From CALZIK01 sp046756565 (lineage in GTDB: Bacteria > Acidobacteriota > Thermoanaerobaculia > Multivoradales > JAHEKO01): a DNA stretch of 28,938 nt. The position numbers and the translations under genes are program-made. How positions within the stretch are numbered: position 1 is the first letter of the stretch; each line of letters starts with the position of its first letter. This document shows positions 21,938 through 28,938 of the stretch, piece after piece. The stretch lies in contig JBHHWO010000045.1 in assembly GCA_046756565.1 (NCBI GenBank), positions 1 through 28,938 of the forward strand. Reading direction: 5' to 3'. The notes under the pieces are model-generated. The model did not search any database and had not been told where the DNA came from. It saw only the letters and a program-made list of their open reading frames with translations.

Positions 21938-24256
21938 ATGACAGAATCCCGGGCGGCGGCAGCCGATGAGCAGGAAACCCGAAAAGCCATGAATCGCGAC
22001 GGCAAGCTGGCGATCTGCCTGCTCGGACTGTCACTCCTGGGGCATTTGTTTCTGCTGAGCTCCCGTAGGACGGCGTCGGTCGTAAGCGGTGACGAGGGCA
22101 CCTTCCTGGCCATGGTCGAAAGTGCGGCGCTGGACCTCGATCTGGTGTTCGACGAGACCGATCTCGATCGCCTCGAGAAGGCGCCGCAGCGGGGCCGCAA
22201 GACGGTGATCCTGCAGGAGTTCGGAGAACGGATCGCCTACTCCAAGCCGGTGCTCTACCCGGTTCTCGCCGCACCTTGGTACCGGATCGGCGGGATCCCG
22301 GGCTTGATCCTGCTCAACACCCTTGCCCTGGCGGGGGCGCTGGTCCTCGCTTGGGGAGCCTTGGCTCGATTCGGGTGCCCACACCCGGCGGTCATGCTTG
22401 CGACACTCGTCGGAACCAGTGTCGGCCTCGCGTACGCCGCCTGGACGATGAGCGACTCGCTACAGGCCTCGATGACGCTTGCCGGCCTGGCTCTGGGGCT
22501 CGCGGGCGCCCGTGAGGCGCAAGACGCCGGCGCGGAGGAGTGCTGGGCGGCTTGGATCCGGGTTTTCGACCGGCCCTGGGCGCCCTATCTGGGCGTTTTG
22601 CTCCTGGCGCTGGTCGCGGCGATGCGACTGCCAAACCTGGTGCTTGCGGGCGCACCAGCGCTGGCCTGGCTACTCCGCGGCAGGCGGCGGCGAGCGGTCG
22701 CCATGATCGCGCTGGTCGCGGTCGCTACGGCCTCGGGGTTCGGGCTCAATGCCGCTCTCTCCGGCGCCCTCATGCCCTACAAAACGGTCCGGGCGACCTT
22801 CAATCCACAGAGCGGCTATCCGGTCGGCGAACAGGAAGCCGCGGCGCGCGAACAGTTCAGCGACAAGGTAGCTCTGGCGACCCAGGTCATCGGCCTCAAG
22901 CCGAAGTTCGACGCCGAGGTCACCGCGTACTCGGCGGGCTACTTCGTGCTCGGCCGGCACTCCGGGATCCTCTGGTACTACCCGCTGGCCATCTTTCTGA
23001 TCGGGGCGGGCCTGCGGAGGCCGGATGCCGTCGCCTGGGCTCTGGGACTGGCGGTCCTGGCACTGGTGGTCTTCTATCTGGTGTGGATGCCACGGAACTA
23101 CTTCGGCGGAGCAACCTTCCTCGGCAACCGCTATTTCCTTACCGGCTATGTGGCGCTGCTGTTCATGCCTCGCCGATCTTTCCCCAGGGCCGGCTTCGGA
23201 GTCGGCTGGCTGATCGCTCTGGTGGTTTTCTCGTCGGCTTGCGTCTCGGTGCTCCGGACGCGCGAGCTCGACCGGTCGAGCCAGACCCATGCGCATGCGG
23301 GTCTGTTTCGCGCGCTTCCCTACGAGGCGACCGCGCGCGACATCGACGGCCGCCGGGACGTCTACTGGACCGAGGAGTTCTTCCGGTTCGTGGATCCCTA
23401 TGCGGTTGTCGACGCGACCGGATTTACGCTGCGCGCGGGCGATCCGTGGGCCGAGGTGCTGCACGTCAATCAGCGAGAAGCAGCCGTGGTCCGTTTCTTG
23501 GTACGCAGCGACGCGCCCGGTGGGCACGTCCGCTACCGGGGGCCGAGCGGCGAGGAGCAAGCCTTTGATCTCGAGCCTAACGAGAATGGGTCCTGGGGCC
23601 TGGTCGAGATCGAGCTCGGCGAGACCTCACGCCGGCACCGGTACTGGTTCGGCAAAAGAGTGGGGCGCCTCGGCGATGCGTCGGAGCTGGAGTCCCCGGA
23701 CAGCGGTACCCCGACCACCGAGCGCTTGTACACCCGCACGCATCGGTTCGCGTTCGAGGCGGCCGCCGAGCCGGCGGCTGCCGAGTCGAGGGATGACGTG
23801 CCGAAGAGTGCCGAGCTGCACTATCTCGGGTCGATGCGGCTGGTGCCGAAGTTCTTCCGCGGTGTGGCCATGGCAGTCGAGCTGCCGGAGGCCGCGACAG
23901 CCGGCGGGCGGACCCGAATTCCGATCCGGGTTCGCAATACCGGTATGCGGTTTTGGTCGAGCACCGAGATGGTGCCGACGCGGCTGGGATACCGCATCTT
24001 TCGGCTACCGCGGAAGGAAGCCGAGGCGCCGGTGCGCGGACGGCTGCAGGAATTCGACGGGCGCGTAGCCCGTGCCACCGAGCTCGAGGTCGACCTCGAC
24101 GTGCGCTGGCCGCGAAAGCCCGGACGATACGAGCTCGAGATCGATCTCAACCTCGGCGGTGCGATCTGGTACGGCGCGTGGAATCAAGGACCGCTGGCGA
24201 GAGCCGAGGTCGAGGTCGTGCCGGAGGGCGCCTCAGATCCCGATTCGAACGGCTAG
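21938..24256 (+). CDS. GT-C-like multi-spanning membrane protein, probable glycosyltransferase
   Basis: 772 residues from ATG 21938 (ATG 21989 is an alternative nearer the first helix). The first ~400 residues contain about ten hydrophobic helices; the first loop carries VVSGDEGTFLAMVESAAL, and an acidic DE pair just after the first helix is the hallmark of GT-C glycosyltransferases that use polyprenyl-linked sugars. The part after about residue 430 is soluble and extracytoplasmic, ending in a beta-rich Ig/CBM-like domain (PIRVRNTGMRFWSS ... KPGRYELEIDLNLGGAIWYG). The substrate is unknown. The coiled-coil methyltransferase starts 11 bases later, suggesting a shared surface-glycan role. Could also be an uncharacterised membrane protein without transferase activity. 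Confidence 0.75.
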   Translation: MTESRAAAADEQETRKAMNRDGKLAICLLGLSLLGHLFLLSSRRTASVVSGDEGTFLAMVESAALDLDLVFDETDLDRLEKAPQRGRKTVILQEFGERIAYSKPVLYPVLAAPWYRIGGIPGLILLNTLALAGALVLAWGALARFGCPHPAVMLATLVGTSVGLAYAAWTMSDSLQASMTLAGLALGLAGAREAQDAGAEECWAAWIRVFDRPWAPYLGVLLLALVAAMRLPNLVLAGAPALAWLLRGRRRRAVAMIALVAVATASGFGLNAALSGALMPYKTVRATFNPQSGYPVGEQEAAAREQFSDKVALATQVIGLKPKFDAEVTAYSAGYFVLGRHSGILWYYPLAIFLIGAGLRRPDAVAWALGLAVLALVVFYLVWMPRNYFGGATFLGNRYFLTGYVALLFMPRRSFPRAGFGVGWLIALVVFSSACVSVLRTRELDRSSQTHAHAGLFRALPYEATARDIDGRRDVYWTEEFFRFVDPYAVVDATGFTLRAGDPWAEVLHVNQREAAVVRFLVRSDAPGGHVRYRGPSGEEQAFDLEPNENGSWGLVEIELGETSRRHRYWFGKRVGRLGDASELESPDSGTPTTERLYTRTHRFAFEAAAEPAAAESRDDVPKSAELHYLGSMRLVPKFFRGVAMAVELPEAATAGGRTRIPIRVRNTGMRFWSSTEMVPTRLGYRIFRLPRKEAEAPVRGRLQEFDGRVARATELEVDLDVRWPRKPGRYELEIDLNLGGAIWYGAWNQGPLARAEVEVVPEGASDPDSNG

Positions 24257-24267
24257 ACTAAGCACTC

Positions 24268-25668
24268 ATGGCGGATCACACAGGCGAGATCCCGGACGCG
24301 GTGATCGAGGCGCTCCGAACGGGAGACAGCCGTAGTCTGGGAGAGTGGCGGGCTCTGTGGGAAAGCGACCGTGAGTTTCCGTTGGAGGCGCATCCCGGCC
24401 TCGTGGGCCGCGTCAAGCTCTGGCTGAAACGGGTCGCGCGTCGTCTGGTCAAGGGCCCGCAGATCGATCTCTGGGAGCGCCAGCGGGCCTACAACCTGAC
24501 CGTACAAGACGGCCTCGAGGCGGTCAGGCCGCTGCAAGACGAAGCGCGCGCTCTGCGCGAGATGATCGCTGCCGTTCGGGCCGATCTGGCCGCGGATCTT
24601 GCGACTCTGGGCCGGGACCTCCAGACCGTGCAGTCCGAGCTGGTTCGCGATCTTCGCGAGACCCGCGATAAGCAGATGAAAGAGCTGCTCGCCGTTCAAG
24701 AAGAGTCGGCCCTTGCCGAGGACGTCAAGAACCTCCAAGACCAGCATTTGGACTATCTCGGCTCACACGCCAAGCGTCTCGACAACCTCGAGGGTTTCCA
24801 TAATCGCGGCTACGACGAGGTCATGGATCACACCGCGGCCCTGTTCTCGCAGCTCGACAACAAGATGGACCGCTACCGCGAGCTGAGCCGCGAGCGCTGG
24901 GGGCGCCTGGGCGGTCTGCTTGCGGTCGCGGAAGGGGAGGGCCCGAGCGCGCGATCCGATCTGGCGCAGGCGGTAGCCGACGAGAAGTACCTCGAATTCG
25001 AGGCCCAATTCCGAGGTAGCGAGCAGGACATCGCTGGCCGGCTCGAGCCCTATCTCGAGACCCTCCGAGGCAGGGGAGAGGTGCTCGATCTCGGTTGCGG
25101 CCGCGGTGAGGCGCTCGAGGTGCTCACGGCCAGCGGCATCCAGTGCTCGGGCGTCGACTCGAATGTCGAGATGGTCTCGCGCTGTCGAGAGAAGGGATTC
25201 GAAGCCGAGGTCGGCGACCTCTTCTCGGCGCTCGAGAGCCGCGAAGAGGGATCCCTCGGCGCCATCGTGTCGTTTCACGTGATCGAGCATCTGCCGGCGC
25301 GTGAGCTCGAGCGCCTGACACGTCTGGCCTGGCGAGCTCTCGCGCCGGGCGGGGTCCTGGTGCTCGAGACACCCAACCCGGTGTCCGTAGTCGTCGGCGC
25401 CAGCCGTTTCTGGATCGACCCGACCCACGAACGCCCGGTCCACCCGGAGAGCCTGAAGACCCTCCTCGAGCTCAACGGCTTCGAGCCGGTCGAACGGTTC
25501 GATCTTCAGCCGTTCGACGAGGAGGATCGTCTGCCGGAGATCGGGACCGAGGGGTTGCCGGAAGAGATCTCGCTTCTGGTCGAGCGGATCAATCGGCTAC
25601 GCGATCGGATCGACGAACTCCTGTTTGGCTTTCAAGACTTCGGGCTGATCGCCCACAAGCCCGCCTGA
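24268..25668 (+). CDS. SAM-dependent methyltransferase with N-terminal coiled coil
   Basis: A 466-residue class I methyltransferase. SAM motif I is VLDLGCGRGEAL from about 272, followed by GVDSNVEMVSRC (motif II), IVSFHVIEHLP and LAPGGVLVLETPNP. The first ~230 residues are helical and heptad-like (LRDLRETRDKQMKELLAVQEE, LSRERWGRL), probably an oligomerising coiled coil. This architecture resembles methyltransferases that cap O-antigen or polysaccharide chains (WbdD-type), where the coiled coil acts as a length ruler; that comparison is inference. It starts 11 bases after the GT-C-like gene. Two helices at the C-terminus (EEISLLVERINRLRDRIDEL) extend the domain. Confidence 0.88.
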   Translation: MADHTGEIPDAVIEALRTGDSRSLGEWRALWESDREFPLEAHPGLVGRVKLWLKRVARRLVKGPQIDLWERQRAYNLTVQDGLEAVRPLQDEARALREMIAAVRADLAADLATLGRDLQTVQSELVRDLRETRDKQMKELLAVQEESALAEDVKNLQDQHLDYLGSHAKRLDNLEGFHNRGYDEVMDHTAALFSQLDNKMDRYRELSRERWGRLGGLLAVAEGEGPSARSDLAQAVADEKYLEFEAQFRGSEQDIAGRLEPYLETLRGRGEVLDLGCGRGEALEVLTASGIQCSGVDSNVEMVSRCREKGFEAEVGDLFSALESREEGSLGAIVSFHVIEHLPARELERLTRLAWRALAPGGVLVLETPNPVSVVVGASRFWIDPTHERPVHPESLKTLLELNGFEPVERFDLQPFDEEDRLPEIGTEGLPEEISLLVERINRLRDRIDELLFGFQDFGLIAHKPA

Positions 25669-25683
25669 CGGCAATTCAAATCC

Positions 25684-25720
25684 TAATAGGAATCCCCTCG
25701 GCTGGTGCCGCGAGGGGAGA
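25684..25720 (+). terminator. Hairpin after the methyltransferase gene, possible terminator
   Basis: CCCCTCG and CGAGGGG pair around a ~10-nt loop within the ~25 bases beginning near 25693, about 25 bases after the methyltransferase stop. No T-run follows on the plus strand, so it is a weak candidate. The rest of 25669-25922 shows no gene; it ends with GAAGGAAGG, the ribosome site of the M6 protease. Confidence 0.35.
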
Positions 25721-25922
25721 GTCGTCGAACGGCCTGCTTGCCAGTCGTGATTGCTAGAACCAGGAGGCCCTGAGGCAAAAGCGACCCGACGTCCGTCATA
25801 TCCAGAGAGCCCTCGGGCCGGTGGAAGCGATTCATCAGGCGTGACGGGCGGGCGGCGACCGCCGGCATCGAGTTGCTTCGAACCGAAACCAAGAGCCACT
25901 GCGGACCAGAAGGAAGGATTCC

Positions 25923-27578
25923 ATGAGAAGCCACAGATTGATCATTGTCGCCCTTTGCGCGCTTGCCGTTTTGCTCGCTGCTGTCGGTGCCGACGCTACG
26001 ATTCCGCCGAAGAAAGGCGTGAACTGGCCTCAGGCCTACAGCGACCGGCTGCAGCAGGACGCCACCGCTTTCAGCTACTCGCGGTCGTATCTGCCGCTGG
26101 TGCAGCAAGTTCGCGCCAACCGGATGGCGGTCCAGCAGGGCACCATGACCGTCGCGGCGGCCAACGCCTCGGGCGGGCTGATGGTGTCCGGGAGCCGGTC
26201 GATTCCAGTGCTGACGGCCAAGTACAGCAATACTGGAGCCGACCCGTATCCCCACGGCGACCTGCAGACCGAGCTCTTCGACGGTCCGTGGCCGACCGGC
26301 ACGATGAGCCAGTTCTATCAGGAGATTTCCTATGGCAACTTCTCGGTCACCGGAACCGTGTTCCCGTGGCACGCGCTGACCCAGAACGACGTCTTCTACG
26401 AAGGTGGCTGCAACGGTTTGTGCGCAGCTTCGCAGGTCGGCCAGTTTCTTACCGACACTCTCGCCGCCCGCGACGGGGCGCTGGATTTTTCGCAATTCGA
26501 CAACGATGGCGCGGACGGCCTGCCCAATTCGGGGGACGACGACGGGTTCGTCGATTTTGTCGCCTTCGTCCATCCCGAGAGCGGCGGCGAGTGCGGCAAC
26601 AGCAACATCTGGTCCCATCGCTGGGTCCTGAGCGGCTGGACGGGAAGCTCATTCACCACCAACGACGCCCGCAACGGAGGTGGCTTCATCGAGGTGGACG
26701 ATTACGTCATCCAGCCGGCATTCGCCTGTAACGGCACCACGATGATCGAGATCGGTGTGTTCGCTCATGAGTTCGGTCACGCCTTCGGCTTGCCCGACCT
26801 GTATGACACGGACAGCAGCAACGGGGACTCCGAAGGGATCGGCAACTGGGGTCTGATGGCCGGTGGCTCCTGGGGCGGAGATGGTCAGAGCCCCGAGCGG
26901 CCGACACACATGTCGGCGTGGTCGAAGGAGTTCCTGGGCTGGGTCAGTCCGACCCTGGTGCCCACGGATCTGGATCCCGCCGCGATCGACAACATCGAGC
27001 AGAACCCGGTGGCTCTCAGAATGGAGATCTCTCCCGGGGAGTACTACCTGGTGAGCAACCGGCAGCAGGTTCTCTCGGATCAGAATCTCCCCGCGGGCGG
27101 CGTCTTGATCTGGCGAATCAATGACTCGGTCATCAGCGCCAACATGAACACCAACCGGGTGAACGCCGACGAAAACAACAAGGGCGTGGATCTCGAGGAA
27201 GCCGACGGCAACGCGGACCTCGACAACGCCATCAACCGCGCCGACGCAGGCGACCCCTTTCGCGGCAGCTCGGGCAACCAGACCTTCGACGCCGGCAGCA
27301 ACCCGCAGAGCGCCGGCACGAATGCGGTCTGTGAGGTCGGCACCCTCGCCGACCCGATGAGCGCGAAGCTCCTGGTATCGACCAACCAGTGTGCCGGCGG
27401 CCCGTCGTGCTCGAGCCTCGGACCCCTGCCGGTTCCGGGTGGCGGCACTGGGAACTTCCTGTACCTGTTGCTCGGCATCCTTCCACTCGCTCTCGGGGGC
27501 CTCCTGGCCCTTCGGAGCCGTAGGAGGTGGCGCTTCGAAGCGAGACCGCTGCCCGCGAGCGCTCCCGGCGCTCGATGA
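25923..27578 (+). CDS. Secreted M6 family metalloprotease with C-terminal membrane anchor
   Basis: A 551-residue zinc protease of the immune-inhibitor-A-like M6 family. A signal peptide (LIIVALCALAVLLAAVGADA) ends near residue 26. The catalytic domain has GTMSQFYQEISYGNFSVTG, a typical M6 segment, VDFVAFVHPESGGE, then HEFGHAFGLPDLYD with zinc His282 and His286 and catalytic Glu283, and IGNWGLMAGGSWGG with the Met of the Met-turn. The end is a Pro/Gly linker, a hydrophobic helix (FLYLLLGILPLALGGLLAL, about 512-530) and RSRRRWR, a tripartite tail like sorting signals or a simple anchor. The stop overlaps the lgt start as ATGA. Confidence 0.93.
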   Translation: MRSHRLIIVALCALAVLLAAVGADATIPPKKGVNWPQAYSDRLQQDATAFSYSRSYLPLVQQVRANRMAVQQGTMTVAAANASGGLMVSGSRSIPVLTAKYSNTGADPYPHGDLQTELFDGPWPTGTMSQFYQEISYGNFSVTGTVFPWHALTQNDVFYEGGCNGLCAASQVGQFLTDTLAARDGALDFSQFDNDGADGLPNSGDDDGFVDFVAFVHPESGGECGNSNIWSHRWVLSGWTGSSFTTNDARNGGGFIEVDDYVIQPAFACNGTTMIEIGVFAHEFGHAFGLPDLYDTDSSNGDSEGIGNWGLMAGGSWGGDGQSPERPTHMSAWSKEFLGWVSPTLVPTDLDPAAIDNIEQNPVALRMEISPGEYYLVSNRQQVLSDQNLPAGGVLIWRINDSVISANMNTNRVNADENNKGVDLEEADGNADLDNAINRADAGDPFRGSSGNQTFDAGSNPQSAGTNAVCEVGTLADPMSAKLLVSTNQCAGGPSCSSLGPLPVPGGGTGNFLYLLLGILPLALGGLLALRSRRRWRFEARPLPASAPGAR

Positions 27579-28369
27579 GACCGTTCCTGTTGGAGTTTGG
27601 AGGGGTAGGAGTTGGCTCCTACCCGTTCCTTCTAGTTGCCGGCATCTGCGTTCTGCTCTTGACGAGCGTGGCGATCGCCGAGCGACGTGGGCTGCCCGGC
27701 CACCATGTGGCGATCCTCGTACCCCTCGCTTATGTCGCTGGCCTGGTCGGCGGGCGGCTCGCCTGGGTGCTACAGAACCGGAGCTCGTTCGCGGATCCGC
27801 TTGGGGCACTGGTGGCGCCACAGCCCGGAGGACTGACCATCTATGGTGGGTTGATCGGCGGTGGCCTGGTGGCCGCTGTCTACGCCTTTGCGTTTCGGCT
27901 GCCGGCCGCTCGGATTGCTGACGCGGCGGTGCTGGGCTTGGGTCTAGCCGCCGCCTTCGGGCGAATCGGGTGCTTTCTGGCCGGCTGCTGCTACGGCCGG
28001 CCGGCCGATTTGCCCTGGAGTGTCGTCTTTCCCGCTGGCAGCATGCCGGCGGTCCGCTGGGGCGACGGCGTACCGATTCACCCATCTCAGCTCTACGAAG
28101 CGGCCGCGTTCGTCGCACTTGCCGGCATTTGCCATCGGATCGGGCGCCGCTCGGCGCCGGCGGGGCAGGGGTTCCTCTGCCTGGTGCTCGGGTATTCGGT
28201 GTTTCGCTTCGTCCACGAATTCGTGCGCGCGGATTCGACGCCGGTGTTTCTCGACCTGACCCTGCCGCAGTGGATCAGCGTGGCGCTCGCGGTACTCGCT
28301 GGCAGTCTTCTTGCAAATCGAGGACGACAGCACAGGAATGGGTGGAGTCCGACCTGGATCCTCGACTGA
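27575..28369 (+). CDS. lgt: Prolipoprotein diacylglyceryl transferase family protein
   Basis: A 264-residue membrane protein with about seven helices. Lgt transfers diacylglycerol from phosphatidylglycerol to the lipobox Cys of prolipoproteins. The signature region is FGRIGCFLAGCCYGRP (129-141 for GRIGCFLAGCCYG), equivalent to GRxGNFxNGExxG of E. coli Lgt in the Cys-rich variant common outside Proteobacteria. Also IYGGLIGGGL, HPSQLYEA and FRFVHEFVRADS, whose Arg and His match family positions. ATG 27575 overlaps the protease stop by four bases (ATGA). The open frame from 27527 is shorter in support. Because several variants of this family exist, orthology to the housekeeping enzyme is likely but not proven. 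Confidence 0.9.
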   Translation: MRPFLLEFGGVGVGSYPFLLVAGICVLLLTSVAIAERRGLPGHHVAILVPLAYVAGLVGGRLAWVLQNRSSFADPLGALVAPQPGGLTIYGGLIGGGLVAAVYAFAFRLPAARIADAAVLGLGLAAAFGRIGCFLAGCCYGRPADLPWSVVFPAGSMPAVRWGDGVPIHPSQLYEAAAFVALAGICHRIGRRSAPAGQGFLCLVLGYSVFRFVHEFVRADSTPVFLDLTLPQWISVALAVLAGSLLANRGRQHRNGWSPTWILD

Positions 28370-28382
28370 CGGCGCGCACGCC

Positions 28383-28871
28383 ATGACAAGACCCGTCAAG
28401 CTGGCCACAATCCTGTTGATTCTGGCGAGTTCGCTGGCCGGTTCCGGCTCCGTGCAGGCCCGCATGAAGAGGCCGCAGGTGGGGGAGGCCGGGACCGCCG
28501 CCGAGGATCCGGCAGAGGAACCCGAGGCACAGGAGATCGCGGCCGTCGCGGAGGATCCGTCGAGCTATCAGGCCGGTAAGCTCCGTCTGGAGGGAGTCCT
28601 CGATAACCTGGGCAAGAATTTCTTCACCGACCTGAGGGTCGTCTTGAAGGACGAGGACGGATCGTTCCTCTACGTTCGGCCCTGGCTTCCGACCCACCTA
28701 CCGCCCGCTCCGCCCGGAGCCGGTGTTGAGCGGCCCGAGATTCTCACGGACTACCTCGGCAAACGGGTGGCGCTGACCGCGACCGTGCAATCGGGTCGCC
28801 TGCGGTCCGTCGGCGAGACCTTTCTGCTGGTGGTCGAAGGGGCCGAGATTCTCAAAGACCCCGACGACTGA
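28383..28871 (+). CDS. Exported small protein with OB-fold-like domain
   Basis: A 162-residue protein. A signal peptide (KLATILLILASSLAGSGSVQA) is followed by an acidic linker and a beta-rich domain: KLRLEGVLDNLGKNFFTDLRVVLKDEDGSFLYV, then YLGKRVALTATVQSGRLRS and TFLLVVEGAEIL. The strand pattern and GKRVxLTxTV segment resemble small OB-fold proteins (as in DUF4131/BOF-like or nucleic-acid-binding-like modules), but I cannot assign a family. Starts 13 bases after the lgt stop and is probably co-transcribed with it. Function unknown. Confidence 0.75.
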   Translation: MTRPVKLATILLILASSLAGSGSVQARMKRPQVGEAGTAAEDPAEEPEAQEIAAVAEDPSSYQAGKLRLEGVLDNLGKNFFTDLRVVLKDEDGSFLYVRPWLPTHLPPAPPGAGVERPEILTDYLGKRVALTATVQSGRLRSVGETFLLVVEGAEILKDPDD

Positions 28872-28897
28872 GGCGAGCCGATCCTAGGGGAAGATCC

Positions 28898-28920
28898 CGC
28901 GGAGACGCTGGTGCTCCGCG
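28898..28920 (+). terminator. GC-rich hairpin near the window end
   Basis: CGCGGAG (28898-28904) and CTCCGCG (28914-28920) form a perfect 7-bp stem with a 9-nt loop, 27 bases after the stop of the last gene. No T-run is seen in the remaining bases, so it may be a weak terminator or the start of a structured region beyond the window. Confidence 0.35.
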
Positions 28921-28938
28921 TCAGCCGCCCCGAGTCAC

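Noticed and set aside
25740..25800. Cyclic-di-GMP-like riboswitch in front of the M6 protease
   Set aside because: A few purine-rich blocks look suggestive, but the conserved core and paired arms do not line up.

Overview
This window is high-GC, densely packed bacterial chromosome. It reads as a free-living Gram-negative-type organism: it carries a lipoprotein diacylglyceryl transferase, a lipoprotein metalloprotease with a lipobox, a YdcH/DUF465 protein, a MoxR/VWA pair and a large eukaryotic-like Ser/Thr kinase. The mix resembles Acidobacteriota or a neighbouring phylum, but that is an inference; no rRNA, tRNA or other phylogenetic marker is present. No CRISPR array, phage module or transposase gene was seen.

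Layout. 1-2606: end of a ~166-bp repeat, a small membrane protein of uncertain start, and a membrane Ser/Thr kinase. 2779-6593: GNAT acetyltransferase; an AhpD-like peroxidase-family gene interrupted by an in-frame TGA at the second position of its CxxC motif, with a fitting bacterial SECIS hairpin just downstream (a probable selenoprotein); a YjdI-type ferredoxin; a 168-bp inverted-repeat element; a parvulin; two small membrane proteins flanking a probably frameshifted small ORF; a VOC protein; and a convergent DUF302 gene. 6811-11997: DinB-like protein, small hypothetical, secreted alpha/beta hydrolase, MATE exporter and M48 lipoprotein protease.

12000-15280 is the most unusual part. A visibly lower-GC, two-gene cassette encodes a tandem methylglyoxal-synthase-domain protein (first domain degenerate, second with all recognisable catalytic residues) and, 3 nt downstream, a long, divergent PfkB/ribokinase-like kinase. 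It sits between two non-coding stretches of about 230-255 bp with its own candidate promoter and operator-like direct repeats.

15281-18851 (minus): thioredoxin reductase, MoxR-like AAA+ ATPase and VWA protein in one operon. 19018-21655: ferritin, a second copy of the inverted-repeat element, then a minus-strand phosphatidylserine decarboxylase coupled to an aspartate-semialdehyde-dehydrogenase-like protein that lacks the catalytic Cys, and DUF465 with a clear intrinsic terminator. 21938-28871 (plus): GT-C-like membrane protein, coiled-coil methyltransferase (both likely surface-glycan related), secreted M6 metalloprotease, Lgt and a small exported protein.

Main points of interest: the CxxU selenoprotein with SECIS, the MGS-MGS/PfkB cassette, and two related families of ~167-bp elements with CTAG-ended inverted repeats.
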